The notes under the pieces: generated by a model
Seen by the model: the letters and a program-made list of their open reading frames with translations, nothing else
Databases searched by the model: none
Told to the model about the DNA's origin: nothing
In this document: in pieces, positions 1 through 9,676 of the stretch
Layout of the letters: each line of letters starts with the position of its first letter
Numbering within the stretch: position 1 is the first letter of the stretch
Assembly: GCF_021213805.1 (NCBI RefSeq)
Contig: NZ_JAJQJI010000005.1
Span: 186,001-250,000, forward strand
DNA length: 64,000 bases
Source of the DNA: Mycobacterium sp. MYCO198283
GTDB lineage: Bacteria; Actinomycetota; Actinomycetes; Mycobacteriales; Mycobacteriaceae
Direction: 5' to 3'
Program-made: the position numbers and the translations under genes

Positions 1-2998
1 GGTGCCCAAGCAGGCGCCGAACGCCGTCGACCGCGGGTTGCTGATCGAGCGGGCCAACGACGACCTGGTGGTGGTCGTCCGCAACACCCCGGTCGTCGTG
101 GCGCCGATGAGCCAGGTGCTCGGCCCCGACTGCCAGCGGCTCACCTTCACCGCCCGCGCCGACAAGGTGACCGGCGAGTTCGTCGGGCTCACCAAGGGCC
201 CCGACGCGGTCGAACCGGGTGAAGCGCCCGGCGGCCCGCTGCGCGGCGAACGCAGCGGGTACGACTTCCGGCCGCAGATCGTCGGCGTGTTCACCGACCT
301 GGCCGGTCCGGCGCCGCCCGGGCTGCGGTTCAGCGCCACCATCGACACCCGCTACAGCAGCTCGCCGACGCTGCTCAAGACGTTGGCGATGATCCTCGGC
401 GTCGCGCTCACCGTCGCCTCGCTGGTCGCGCTGCACATCCTCGACACCGCCGACGGCATGCGGCACCGCCGGTTCCTGCCGCCGCGCTGGTGGTCGGTGA
501 ACCCGCTCGACGGCGTGGTGGCCGCCGTGCTCGTGTGGTGGCATTTCGTCGGCGCCAACACCGCCGACGACGGCTACATCCTGACCATGGCCCGCGTGTC
601 GGAGAAGTCCGGCTACATGGCCAACTACTACCGCTGGTTCGGCACACCGGAAGCCCCGTTCGGCTGGTACTACGATTTGCTGGCGCTGTGGTCTCACGTG
701 AGCACCACCAGCAGCTGGATGCGGCTGCCCACCCTGCTGATGGCGCTGGCCTGCTGGTGGGTGATCAGCCGCGAGGTGATCCCCCGGCTCGGCGCGGCCG
801 CCAAGGGCAACCGCGCCGTCGCCTGGACCGCCGCCGGCATGTTCCTCGCGGTGTGGCTGCCGCTCAACAACGGGCTGCGCCCCGAGCCGATCATCGCCCT
901 CGGCATCCTGCTCACCTGGTGCTCGGTGGAGCGCGGGGTGGCGACGAGCCGGCTCCTGCCCGTCGCCGTGGCGTGCATCATCGGCGCGCTGACCCTGTTC
1001 TCCGGGCCCACCGGCATCGCGTCGATCGGCGCCCTGCTGGTGGCGATCGGCCCGCTCAAGACGATCGTGGCGCGGCGGTCGCGGCGGTTCGGCTACCTGC
1101 CGCTGCTGGCGCCGATCCTCGCCGCCGGCACGGTGACGATGATCCTGATCTTCCGCGACCAGACGCTGGTCGGCGAGGCGCAGGCCAACATGCTGAAATC
1201 GGCGGTCGGGCCGAGCCTCAGCTGGTTCGACGAGCACATCCGCTACGAGCGGCTCTTCACGCTGAGCCCCGACGGTTCGGTCGCGCGCCGGTTCGCGGTG
1301 CTGGCCCTGCTGCTGGCGCTGGCGTTGGCCGTCGCGATGGCGCTGCGCAAGGGCCGCATCCCGGGCACCGCCGCCGGCCCCAGCTTGCGGATCATCGGCA
1401 TCACCGTCATCTCCTTCGTCGCGATGATGTTCACCCCCACCAAGTGGACCCACCACTTCGGCGTCTTCGCCGGGCTCGCGGGTTCGCTGGGCGCCCTGGC
1501 CGCCGTCGCCGTCACCGCGACCGCGATGCGCTCCCGGCGTAACCGCACCGTCTTCACCGCCCTCGTCCTGTTCGTCGCCGCGCTGAGTTTCGCCACGGTC
1601 AACGGCTGGTGGTACGTGTCGAATTTCGGGGTGCCGTGGTCGAACGCCATGCCGGAGTACCGGTTCGGCTTCACCACCATCCTGCTGGGCCTGACGTTCG
1701 CGACGCTGCTGTTCGCGGCGTGGATCCATTTCTCCGGCCGGGACGGCGGCCGGGCGGGCGACGCGACGGCAGCGGCCGCCGGGGTGGGCCGGTGGCGCCG
1801 GATCACCCGCTCGCCGCTGGCCGTCGCCGCATGGCTGCTGGTGGTGTTCGAGGTGGTGTCGCTGACGTCGGCGATGATCGGGCAGTACCCCGCGTGGTCG
1901 GTGGGCCGCTCGAACCTGCAGGCCCTCACCGGCAAGACCTGCGGGCTGGCCGACGACGTGCTCGTCGAACAGGATCCGAACGACGGCATGCTGCAGCCCG
2001 TCACCGGCCCGCCCGGTCCGGCGCTCGGCGCGGGCACGGCGCAGGGTTTCACCCCCAACGGCGTGCCCGCCGACGTCACCGCCGACCCGGTCGCCGACAA
2101 CCCGGGCGGCAACGCGTTCGTCGCCGACGACGACAACGTGACCAACGGCGAGGCCGGCACCGAGGGCGGCACCACCGCGACGGCCGGCGTGAACGGCTCC
2201 CGCGCCCGGCTGCCCTACCAGCTCGACCCCGCCCGCACGCCGGTGCTGGGCAGTTACCGCGCCGGCGTGCAGGAGCGGGCCGTGCTGCGGTCGGGGTGGT
2301 ACCGGCTGCCCTCCAAGGACGAGAACGGTGGATCGAGCCGGCGGGACGCGTCGCGACCGCTGCTGGTGGTCGCGGCAGCCGGCCGCTTCGATCCGCCCGA
2401 GGTGCAGGTGCAGTGGGCGACCGACGAGCAGGCGTCGAACGACGAGCCCGGCGGAAGCTTCGAGCTCGCCGACGTGGGCTCGGCACCGGCCTGGCGCAAC
2501 CTGCGGCTGCCGATCGACGCCATCCCCGCCGAGGCCACCCAGATCCGGCTCGTCGCGTCCGACGACGACCTGGCGCCCCAGCACTGGATCGCGCTGACCC
2601 CGCCGCGGGTGCCGTACCTGCGCACGCTGCAGGACGTCGTCGGCTCGCAGGACCCGGTGCTGCTCGACTGGCTGGTGGGCCTGGCCTTCCCGTGTCAGCG
2701 GCCGTTCGACCACAACAACGGCGTCATCGAGACCCCCAAGTGGCGCATCCTGCCCGACCGCTTCGGCGCCGAGGCGAACTCGCCGGTGATGGACAACATC
2801 GGCGGCGGGCCGCTCGGCATCACCGAGCTGCTGCTGCGCACCACCACCGTGCCGACCTACCTCGACCACGACTGGGTGCGCGACTGGGGTGCGCTGCAGC
2901 GCCTCACGCCGTACTACCCGAACGCCACGCCCGCGCGGCTGGACATCGGCACCGCCACCCGCAGCGGGCTGTGGAGCCCGGCGCCGCAGCGGCACTGA
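1..2998 (+). CDS. embC: Arabinosyltransferase EmbC, 5' end cut by the window edge
   Basis: Polytopic membrane arabinosyltransferase; the EmbC family extends the arabinan of lipoarabinomannan using decaprenylphosphoryl arabinose. The frame is open at the left edge. The GTG at base 2 is the Val of a T-V-P segment that matches about residue 85 of EmbA further along, so it is not the start and some 85-95 residues are missing. The 998 visible residues show the GT-C acidic pair in GANTADDGYIL, the conserved [13 protein letters not shown] segment, many hydrophobic helices over the first ~600 residues, and the C-terminal periplasmic part starting near GLADDVLVEQ. It is first of three tandem paralogues. 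Assignment to EmbC rather than EmbA/B rests on order and on the closest remembered sequences. embA follows after 54 nt. Confidence 0.95.
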   Translation, partial: VPKQAPNAVDRGLLIERANDDLVVVVRNTPVVVAPMSQVLGPDCQRLTFTARADKVTGEFVGLTKGPDAVEPGEAPGGPLRGERSGYDFRPQIVGVFTDLAGPAPPGLRFSATIDTRYSSSPTLLKTLAMILGVALTVASLVALHILDTADGMRHRRFLPPRWWSVNPLDGVVAAVLVWWHFVGANTADDGYILTMARVSEKSGYMANYYRWFGTPEAPFGWYYDLLALWSHVSTTSSWMRLPTLLMALACWWVISREVIPRLGAAAKGNRAVAWTAAGMFLAVWLPLNNGLRPEPIIALGILLTWCSVERGVATSRLLPVAVACIIGALTLFSGPTGIASIGALLVAIGPLKTIVARRSRRFGYLPLLAPILAAGTVTMILIFRDQTLVGEAQANMLKSAVGPSLSWFDEHIRYERLFTLSPDGSVARRFAVLALLLALALAVAMALRKGRIPGTAAGPSLRIIGITVISFVAMMFTPTKWTHHFGVFAGLAGSLGALAAVAVTATAMRSRRNRTVFTALVLFVAALSFATVNGWWYVSNFGVPWSNAMPEYRFGFTTILLGLTFATLLFAAWIHFSGRDGGRAGDATAAAAGVGRWRRITRSPLAVAAWLLVVFEVVSLTSAMIGQYPAWSVGRSNLQALTGKTCGLADDVLVEQDPNDGMLQPVTGPPGPALGAGTAQGFTPNGVPADVTADPVADNPGGNAFVADDDNVTNGEAGTEGGTTATAGVNGSRARLPYQLDPARTPVLGSYRAGVQERAVLRSGWYRLPSKDENGGSSRRDASRPLLVVAAAGRFDPPEVQVQWATDEQASNDEPGGSFELADVGSAPAWRNLRLPIDAIPAEATQIRLVASDDDLAPQHWIALTPPRVPYLRTLQDVVGSQDPVLLDWLVGLAFPCQRPFDHNNGVIETPKWRILPDRFGAEANSPVMDNIGGGPLGITELLLRTTTVPTYLDHDWVRDWGALQRLTPYYPNATPARLDIGTATRSGLWSPAPQRH

Positions 2999-3052
2999 CG
3001 GCTTCGCCTACCATCGAGCCTCGTGCAGCGCGGCGGTGAACGGAGTGCGGAC

Positions 3053-6000
3053 ATGACTTCCCGTCGCTCCGTTCGCGTGGCCCGGCTCGTCGCCGTGGTC
3101 GCCGGGCTCGCCGGGGTGCTGCTGTGCGTGCTGGTGCCGCTGCTGCCCGTCCGGCAGACCACCGCGGCGGTGCGCTGGCCGCAGGGTCCCGTCGGGGATC
3201 TCACCGCGCCGCTGGTGTCGGGGGCACCGCAGTCGCTGGACGTGTCCATTCCGTGCCGGGCGATCGCCACCCTGCCCGCCGACGGCGGCCTGGTGTTCGC
3301 CACCGTGCCGCCCGCCGGCATCGACGCCAGCCGCAACGGACTGTTCGTGCGCGCCGACAAGAACGTGGTGGTCGTCGCGTTCCGCGATTCGGTGGCCGCC
3401 GTCGCGCCGCGGTCGGCGGTGAACGGCGGCGCCTGCGACGTGCTGCGGATCTGGGCGAACGCCGGCGGGGTGGGTGCCGATTTCGCCGGCATACCGGGCG
3501 CGGCGGGCACGGTGTCGATCGAGAAGAAGCCGCAGATCGCCGGGATCTTCACCGACCTCACCGTGCCCCCGCAGCCGGGCCTGAGCGCCCGCGTCGACAT
3601 CGACACCCGCTTCATCACCACCCCGGGCGCGCTGAAGGTCGCCGCGATGGTGCTGGGCGTGCTGTGCACCGTCGCCGCGATCGCCGCGCTCATGGTGCTC
3701 GACGGCCGCGTGCGCCGCTGGGGGACGCGCCGGCGGTGGCGGCTGCGCCGCGTCGGTGCCGCGACTCAGATCGCCGACGTCGGCGTCGTCGGCACGCTGC
3801 TGCTGTGGCACGTCATCGGCGCCACGTCCAGCGACGACGGCTACAACACGACCATCGCGCGGGTGTCCGGCGAGGCCGGCTACACCGCCAACTACTACCG
3901 CTTCTTCGGCGCCACCGAAGCGCCCTTCGACTGGTATCAGGCCGTGCTCGCCCGCCTGGCGGCCGTCAGCGCCGACGGGGTGTGGCTGCGACTGCCCGCC
4001 ACCCTCGCCGCGATCGGCACCTGGCTCTTGGTCAGCCGGCTCGTGCTGCCGCGGGTCGGCCGGTCGCTGGCGGCCAACCGGGTCGCGGTGTGGACCGCCG
4101 GCGCGGTGTTCCTGGCGGCGTGGCTGCCGTTCAACAACGGCCTGCGGCCCGAACCGATCATCGCGTTCGGGGCGGTGCTCACCTGGGCGCTCGTGGAGTA
4201 CGCGGTCGCCACCCGACGTCGCTGGCCGGTCGCCCTGGCGGTGGTGGTCGCGGTGCTCGCGGTGACCACCGCGCCGCAGGGGCTGGTGGCGCTCGCACCG
4301 CTGCTGGTGGGCGGCCGCGCCATCACCCGGATGATCCGCCGCCACCCCCGCGGCGGGATGCTCGCGCCGCTGGCCACGCTCGCCGCGTCGCTGTCGCTGA
4401 TCTTCGTCATCGTGTTCCGCGACCAGACGCTTGCCGCCGTCGCCGAGTCCGCCCGCATCAAATACGTCGTCGGGCCGACGATCGCCTGGTACCAGGAGTT
4501 CCTGCGCTACTACTTCCTCACCGTCGAGGACAGCGTCGACGGATCGCTGACCCGCCGGTTCGCGGTGCTCATCCTGCTGCTGTGCCTATTCGGCGTGCTG
4601 GCGGTGCTCCTGCGCCGCGGCGGCATCCCCGGGCTCGCGAGCGCCCCGGTGTGGCGGCTGATCGGCTCGGTTGCGGTCGGCCTGCTGCTCTTGACGTTCA
4701 CGCCGACCAAGTGGGCGGTGCAGTTCGGCGTGTTCGCGGGGCTGGCCGGCGCGCTCGGCGGCGTCACCGCCTTCGCGTTCGCCCGCGTCGGGCTGCACAG
4801 CCGCCGGAACCTGGCGCTCTACGTCACGGCGTTGCTGTTCGCGCTGGCGTGGGCGACGTCCGGCATCAACGGCTGGTTCTACACCGGCAACTACGGTGTG
4901 CCGTGGTTCGACAAGCAGCCCGTCATCGCCAGCCAGCCCGTGACGTCGATGTTCCTGGCGCTGGCCGTCGCGACCGGTCTGCTCGCCGGCTGGCTGCACT
5001 TCCGGATGGACTACGCCGGCCACACCGAGGTGCGCGACACCCGCCGCAACCGCGTGCTCGCGTCGACACCGCTGCTGGCGGTCGCCGTGATCATGGTGGT
5101 GCTCGAGGTCGGGTCGATGGCCAAGGGGGTGGCCGGCCGGTATCCCGTCTACACCATCGGCAAGGCGAACATCGAGGCGATCACCTCGGGGCTGCGCAGC
5201 TGCGGGATGGCCGACGACGTGCTCGTCGAGCCGGACACCAACGCCGGAACGCTCACCCCGGCCCCGGGCCAGCGGTTCGGCGAGTACGGCCCGCTCGGCG
5301 GCGCGGAACCGGTCGGGTTCACGCCGAACGGCGTCAGCGACAGCCTCGATCCGCCCGAGGCCATCGTCGCCAACCCCGGGCTGGTGAACTCCGACGGCTC
5401 CCCCAACAAGCCGAACAACGGCGTGGGGTTCGCGGCCGGCACCGGCGGCGGCTACGGGCCCCGGGGCGTCAACGGCTCGCGGGTGTTCCTGCCGTTCGGC
5501 CTCGACCCCGCCCGGACGCCGGTGATGGGCTCCTTCGGCGAGAACACGCTCGCCGCCGAGGCGACGTCGGCCTGGTATGCGCTGCCCCCGCGCACACCGG
5601 ACCGCCCGCTCGTCACCGTCGCCGCCGCGGGCGCGATCTGGTCCTACGAGGAGGACGGCTCGTTCAACTACGGTCAATCGCTGCGGCTGCAGTGGGGTGT
5701 CGCCCGGCCAGACGGCTCCTTCACCGAGCTGGGCCTGGTGCAGCCCATCGACATCGCGCCGCGCCGCGAGTGGCGCAACCTGCGTTTTCCGCTGGCGTGG
5801 GCGCCGCCGGAGGCCAACGCGGTGCGCATCGTCGCCGACGACCCGAACCTCAGCTCCGACCAGTGGTTCGCGTTCACGCCGCCGCGGGTGCCGGTGCTGG
5901 AGACCGCGCAGCAGCTGCTCGGCAACGACACCCCGGTGCTGCTCGACATCGCGACCGCCGCCAACTTCCCGTGCCAGCGGCCGTTCGCCGAGCACCTCGG

Positions 6001-6292
6001 CGTCGCCGAACTGCCCGAGTACCGGGTGATCCCCAACCACAAGCAGATGGTGTCGTCGTCCAACATGTGGCAGTCCGCCGAGGACGGCGGCCCGTTCCTG
6101 TTCATCCAGGCGCTGCTGCGCACCTCGGCCATCCCGTCGTACCTGCGCGACGACTGGTACCGCGACTGGGGTTCCATCGAGCGCTACGACCGGGTGGTGC
6201 CGGCGTCGCAGGCCCCGAACGCGGTCATCGAGCAGGGAGAAACCACCGTGTACGGCTGGACCCGCAGCGGGCCGATTCGAGCCCTGCCGTGA
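3053..6292 (+). CDS. embA: Arabinosyltransferase EmbA
   Basis: Partner of EmbB in building the branched hexa-arabinoside ends of arabinogalactan in the plasma membrane (family knowledge). 1079 residues with the family layout: one N-terminal hydrophobic segment (residues ~10-32), an extracellular domain, GT-C motif [10 protein letters not shown], a long multi-helix block, and a C-terminal carbohydrate-binding-type region ending GPIRALP. An in-frame GTG at 3023 is possible, but ATG 3053 has GGAG seven bases upstream and gives the usual short tail before ARLVAVVAG, so it is preferred. The stop lies 13 nt before embB, which suggests co-transcription and translational coupling. EmbA is the least active of the three enzymes biochemically and works as a heterodimer with EmbB. 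Confidence 0.96.
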   Translation: MTSRRSVRVARLVAVVAGLAGVLLCVLVPLLPVRQTTAAVRWPQGPVGDLTAPLVSGAPQSLDVSIPCRAIATLPADGGLVFATVPPAGIDASRNGLFVRADKNVVVVAFRDSVAAVAPRSAVNGGACDVLRIWANAGGVGADFAGIPGAAGTVSIEKKPQIAGIFTDLTVPPQPGLSARVDIDTRFITTPGALKVAAMVLGVLCTVAAIAALMVLDGRVRRWGTRRRWRLRRVGAATQIADVGVVGTLLLWHVIGATSSDDGYNTTIARVSGEAGYTANYYRFFGATEAPFDWYQAVLARLAAVSADGVWLRLPATLAAIGTWLLVSRLVLPRVGRSLAANRVAVWTAGAVFLAAWLPFNNGLRPEPIIAFGAVLTWALVEYAVATRRRWPVALAVVVAVLAVTTAPQGLVALAPLLVGGRAITRMIRRHPRGGMLAPLATLAASLSLIFVIVFRDQTLAAVAESARIKYVVGPTIAWYQEFLRYYFLTVEDSVDGSLTRRFAVLILLLCLFGVLAVLLRRGGIPGLASAPVWRLIGSVAVGLLLLTFTPTKWAVQFGVFAGLAGALGGVTAFAFARVGLHSRRNLALYVTALLFALAWATSGINGWFYTGNYGVPWFDKQPVIASQPVTSMFLALAVATGLLAGWLHFRMDYAGHTEVRDTRRNRVLASTPLLAVAVIMVVLEVGSMAKGVAGRYPVYTIGKANIEAITSGLRSCGMADDVLVEPDTNAGTLTPAPGQRFGEYGPLGGAEPVGFTPNGVSDSLDPPEAIVANPGLVNSDGSPNKPNNGVGFAAGTGGGYGPRGVNGSRVFLPFGLDPARTPVMGSFGENTLAAEATSAWYALPPRTPDRPLVTVAAAGAIWSYEEDGSFNYGQSLRLQWGVARPDGSFTELGLVQPIDIAPRREWRNLRFPLAWAPPEANAVRIVADDPNLSSDQWFAFTPPRVPVLETAQQLLGNDTPVLLDIATAANFPCQRPFAEHLGVAELPEYRVIPNHKQMVSSSNMWQSAEDGGPFLFIQALLRTSAIPSYLRDDWYRDWGSIERYDRVVPASQAPNAVIEQGETTVYGWTRSGPIRALP

Positions 6293-6305
6293 TCGAGGTG
6301 GAGCC

Positions 6306-9300
6306 GTGACCGAGACGCAGACCGTCGCGCTGACCGGCGCGTCCGATCCAGGTGCGGTGCGCCGCGACGTGCGCACCACCCGGTGGGTGGCCACGATCGC
6401 CGGCCTGATCGGCTTCGTGCTGAGCGTGGCGACGCCGCTGCTTCCCGTCACGCAGACCACCGCCACGCTGAACTGGCCGCAGGGCCAGTTGAGCAACGTC
6501 ACCGCACCGCTGATCTCCCAAGCCCCGGTGTCGCTGGACGCGACGGTGCCCTGCGCGCTGCTGGCCCGCCAGCAGCCCGGCACGCTGGTGCTGGGCACCG
6601 CGCCCGAGGAGGGCAAGCAGGCCGCGCTGAACGCGATGCTGGTGACCGTCACCCGCCAGCGCGTCGACGTGATCGTCCGCAACGTCGTGGTCGCCAGCGT
6701 GCCGCGCAGCCAGGTGGCGTCGCCGCAGTGCGAGCGGCTGGAGATCACGTCGTCGCAGGACGGCACGTTCGCGACGTTCGTCGGCCTGCGCAAGCAGAAC
6801 GGCGAGCCGCTGCGCAGCGGCTTCGCCGACCCGAACCTGCGGCCCGCGATCGTCGGCGTCTTCACCGACCTGCGCGGCGACGCCCCGCCCGGCATGTCGT
6901 TCTCCGCACAGATCGACACCCGGTTCTCGACGACGCCGACCGCGCTGAAGCTCACCGCGATGCTGCTGGCCATCGTGTCGACGGTGATCGCGCTGGCCGC
7001 GCTGTGGCGGCTGGACCGCGTCGACGGCCGCCGCATGCAGCGGCTGATCCCGGCCCGGTGGCGCACCTTCTCGGCCACCGACGTGGCGGTGGTCGGCGGC
7101 TTCTTGACCTGGCACATCATCGGCGCCAACTCCAGCGACGACGGCTACATCCTCGGCATGGCGCGGGTCGCCGGGCCCGCCGGCTACATGTCGAACTACT
7201 TCCGCTGGTTCGGCAGCCCCGAGGACCCCTTCGGCTGGTACTACAACCTGCTGGCGCTGATGACCCACGTCAGCGAGGCCAGCATCTGGATCCGGTTGCC
7301 GTCGCTGGCCGCCGCGCTCTTCTGCTGGCTGCTGCTGTCGCGCGAGGTGTTGCCGCGGCTGGGGCCGGCCGTCGCGTCGTCGCGCGCCGCCACCTGGGCC
7401 GCCGGCCTGGTGCTGATGGCCGCCTGGTTCCCGTTCAACAACGGCTTGCGGCCCGAACCGATCATCGCGGTCGGCGCGCTGCTGACCTGGGTGCTCATCG
7501 AGCGGGCGATCATCTCCGGGCGGCTCACACCCGCCGCGCTGGCCATCGTCACCGCCGCCTTCACCCTCGGCATCCAGCCCACCGGCCTCATCGCGGTCGC
7601 CGCGCTGCTGGCCGGCGGTCGGCCCATCCTGCGGATCCTGGTCCGCCGGCGCCGGGTGCTGGGCACCTGGCCGCTGATCGCGCCGCTGTTGGCGGCCGGC
7701 ACCGTGATCCTGACCGTCGTGTTCGCCGACCAGACCCTGGCGACGGTGCTCGAAGCCACCCGCATCCGCACCGAGATCGGCCCCAGCCAGGAGTGGTACA
7801 CGGAGAACCTGCGGTACTACTACCTCATCCTGCCGACCGTCGACGGGTCGATGTCGCGGCGCTTCGGCTTCCTGATCACCGCGCTGTCGATGTTCGTCGC
7901 GCTGTTCGTGATGTTGCGGCGCAAGCGCGTGCCCGGGGTGTCCCGCGGACCGGTGTGGCGACTGATCGGCGTCATCTCCGGCACCATGTTCTGCCTGATG
8001 TTCACCCCGACGAAGTGGGTGCACCACTTCGGGCTGTTCGCCGCCGTCGGTGCGGCGATGGCGGCGGTGACGACCGTGCTGGTGTCCGCGGCCGTGCTGC
8101 GCTCGGCGCGCAACCGGATGGCGGTGCTGGCCGCGGTGCTGTTCCTGCTGGCGCTGTGCACCGCCACCACCAACGGCTGGTGGTACGTGTCCAGCTACGG
8201 CGTGCCGTTCAACAACGCGATGCCGAAGATCGGCGGGGTGACGGTGAGCACCGTGTTCTTCGCGCTCTTCGCGGCGGCGGCGCTGTATGCGGTGTACCTG
8301 CACTTCACCGACCGCGGCCGGCGCGAACCGCGGGTGGTGCGGGTACTCGCCGCGGCGCCGATCACCTGGGCGGCGGCGTTCATGGTCGTGGTGTTCATCG
8401 CCTCGCTGGCGGCCGGCGTGGTGCGCCAGTACCCGACGTACTCGAACGCGTGGGCCAACCTGCGGGCCTTCACCGGGGGCTGCGGGCTGGCCGACGACGT
8501 GCTCGTGGAGCCCGACGTCAACGCCGGATCCCTCACCCCGCTGCCCGGCGACTACGGGCCGCTCGGGCCGCTCGGCGGCGTTGGGCCGGTCGGGTTCACC
8601 GCGGACGGCGTGCCGGACGACATCGTCGCCGAGGCGGTGCGGCTCGACCTGCCGCAGCCCGGCACCGACTACGACTGGGATGCGCCGAAGCCCACCACGC
8701 CCGCGGCCGCCAACGGCTCGACGGTGCCGCTGCCCTACGGCCTGGACCGCGACCGCACACCCGTCGCCGGCAGCTACGTGGCGGGCGGCCCGCAGCAGAC
8801 CGCCACGCTGACGTCGGCGTGGTACCGGCTGCCTGCCCCCACCGACGGCCAGCCGCTGGTGGTGGTCACCGCCGCCGGCACCATCTCCGGCAACAGCGTC
8901 GCCAACGGCCACACCGAGGGCCAGCTCGTCGAGCTCGAGTACGGCATGCCCGGGCCCGACGGCGCGCCGGTGCCCGCGGGCCGCCTGGTGCCCGACGACC
9001 TGGGGCCCGCGCCGTCGTGGCGCAACCTGCGGTTCGCGCGGTCCGACATCCCCGCCGACGCGATGGCGGTGCGCGTCGTCGCCGACGACCGCTCGCTGAC
9101 CGAAGGCGATTGGGTGGCGGTCACGCCGCCGCGGGTGCCGCAGCTGCGCTCGCTGCAGGAATACGTGGGCTCTGAGCAGCCGGTGCTGATGGACTGGGCC
9201 GTGGGGCTCGCGTTCCCGTGCCAGCAGCCGATGCTGCACAACGCCGGCGTCACCGAGGTGCCGCAGTTCCGGATCACCCCCGACTACACCGCCAAGAAGC

Positions 9301-9530
9301 AGGACACCGACACCTGGGAGGACGGCCGCAACGGCGGCCTGCTCGGCATCACCGACCTGCTGCTGCGCGCCCACGTCATGGCGACCTATCTCTCGCAGGA
9401 CTGGGGCCGCGACTGGGGCTCGCTGCGCCGCTTCGACACCATCGTCGACGCCGCGCCCGCGCGGCTGCAGTACGGGACCGCCACCCACAGCGGCCTGTAC
9501 TCGCCGGGCCACATCCGCATCGAGGCCTGA
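6306..9530 (+). CDS. embB: Arabinosyltransferase EmbB, ethambutol target
   Basis: Arabinogalactan arabinosyltransferase and main ethambutol target. GTG start, with a GGTGGAG-type ribosome site in the 13-nt gap after embA. 1074 residues. The catalytic-loop motif GANSSDDGYILGM is followed by the ethambutol-resistance segment NLLALMTHVS. The Met equivalent to M. tuberculosis Met306 is residue 319 here (codon ATG, 7260-7262), so this determinant is wild-type. FTPTKWVHHFG and the C-terminal domain are intact. The gene ends just upstream of a hairpin element at 9541-9613. In M. tuberculosis the next genes would be Rv3796/Rv3797. Here a restriction-modification-type module follows, so this junction is a variable site. 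Confidence 0.97.
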   Translation: MTETQTVALTGASDPGAVRRDVRTTRWVATIAGLIGFVLSVATPLLPVTQTTATLNWPQGQLSNVTAPLISQAPVSLDATVPCALLARQQPGTLVLGTAPEEGKQAALNAMLVTVTRQRVDVIVRNVVVASVPRSQVASPQCERLEITSSQDGTFATFVGLRKQNGEPLRSGFADPNLRPAIVGVFTDLRGDAPPGMSFSAQIDTRFSTTPTALKLTAMLLAIVSTVIALAALWRLDRVDGRRMQRLIPARWRTFSATDVAVVGGFLTWHIIGANSSDDGYILGMARVAGPAGYMSNYFRWFGSPEDPFGWYYNLLALMTHVSEASIWIRLPSLAAALFCWLLLSREVLPRLGPAVASSRAATWAAGLVLMAAWFPFNNGLRPEPIIAVGALLTWVLIERAIISGRLTPAALAIVTAAFTLGIQPTGLIAVAALLAGGRPILRILVRRRRVLGTWPLIAPLLAAGTVILTVVFADQTLATVLEATRIRTEIGPSQEWYTENLRYYYLILPTVDGSMSRRFGFLITALSMFVALFVMLRRKRVPGVSRGPVWRLIGVISGTMFCLMFTPTKWVHHFGLFAAVGAAMAAVTTVLVSAAVLRSARNRMAVLAAVLFLLALCTATTNGWWYVSSYGVPFNNAMPKIGGVTVSTVFFALFAAAALYAVYLHFTDRGRREPRVVRVLAAAPITWAAAFMVVVFIASLAAGVVRQYPTYSNAWANLRAFTGGCGLADDVLVEPDVNAGSLTPLPGDYGPLGPLGGVGPVGFTADGVPDDIVAEAVRLDLPQPGTDYDWDAPKPTTPAAANGSTVPLPYGLDRDRTPVAGSYVAGGPQQTATLTSAWYRLPAPTDGQPLVVVTAAGTISGNSVANGHTEGQLVELEYGMPGPDGAPVPAGRLVPDDLGPAPSWRNLRFARSDIPADAMAVRVVADDRSLTEGDWVAVTPPRVPQLRSLQEYVGSEQPVLMDWAVGLAFPCQQPMLHNAGVTEVPQFRITPDYTAKKQDTDTWEDGRNGGLLGITDLLLRAHVMATYLSQDWGRDWGSLRRFDTIVDAAPARLQYGTATHSGLYSPGHIRIEA

Positions 9531-9540
9531 TCCCGCCGTT

Positions 9541-9613
9541 CCTGTTGTGCGCGAGCGTGCGTGTCTGTACGCCGACGCGCCGGGCGGGCCGGGCAGCGCG
9601 CGCACGCTCGCGG
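9541..9613 (+). repeat. Left copy of ~75-bp hairpin element flanking the methyltransferase/endonuclease module
   Basis: A perfect 12-bp inverted repeat (9550-9561 with 9601-9612, arm CGCGAGCGTGCG) encloses a 39-nt GC-rich loop. It starts 10 nt after the embB stop. A closely similar copy lies in inverted orientation at 12205-12280, directly behind the accD4 stop. Each copy therefore has the same orientation relative to the core gene it follows. It may be a dispersed terminator-like or REP-like element, or the edge of an inserted unit. Confidence 0.75.
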
Positions 9614-9664
9614 CGGGTGAAGGTGCGGCGGGCGCGTCCGCGGTCGGCTGTCGGTGCCCGGTGA

Positions 9665-9676
9665 TACAACCGTGGC
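9665..9676 (+). promoter_or_regulatory. Possible leaderless -10 for the methyltransferase gene
   Basis: TACAAC at 9665-9670 sits exactly 6 nt before the GTG start at 9677, with no ribosome-binding site in front. The last base departs from the TANNNT consensus, so support is weaker than for the other leaderless candidates in the window. Confidence 0.35.

Noticed and set aside
2..4. GTG at the left edge as start of embC
   Set aside because: It encodes the Val of a T-V-P segment that aligns with about residue 85 of EmbA, so it is internal; the gene is cut by the window.
3124..6309. A 1061-codon frame overlapping embA in another frame
   Set aside because: Arg/Ala/Gly-rich shadow with no hydrophobic helices.
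6225..9605. A 1126-codon open frame on the minus strand opposite embB
   Set aside because: Its translation is rich in Arg, Gly, His and Pro without family motifs, the usual shadow of high-GC third-position bias.
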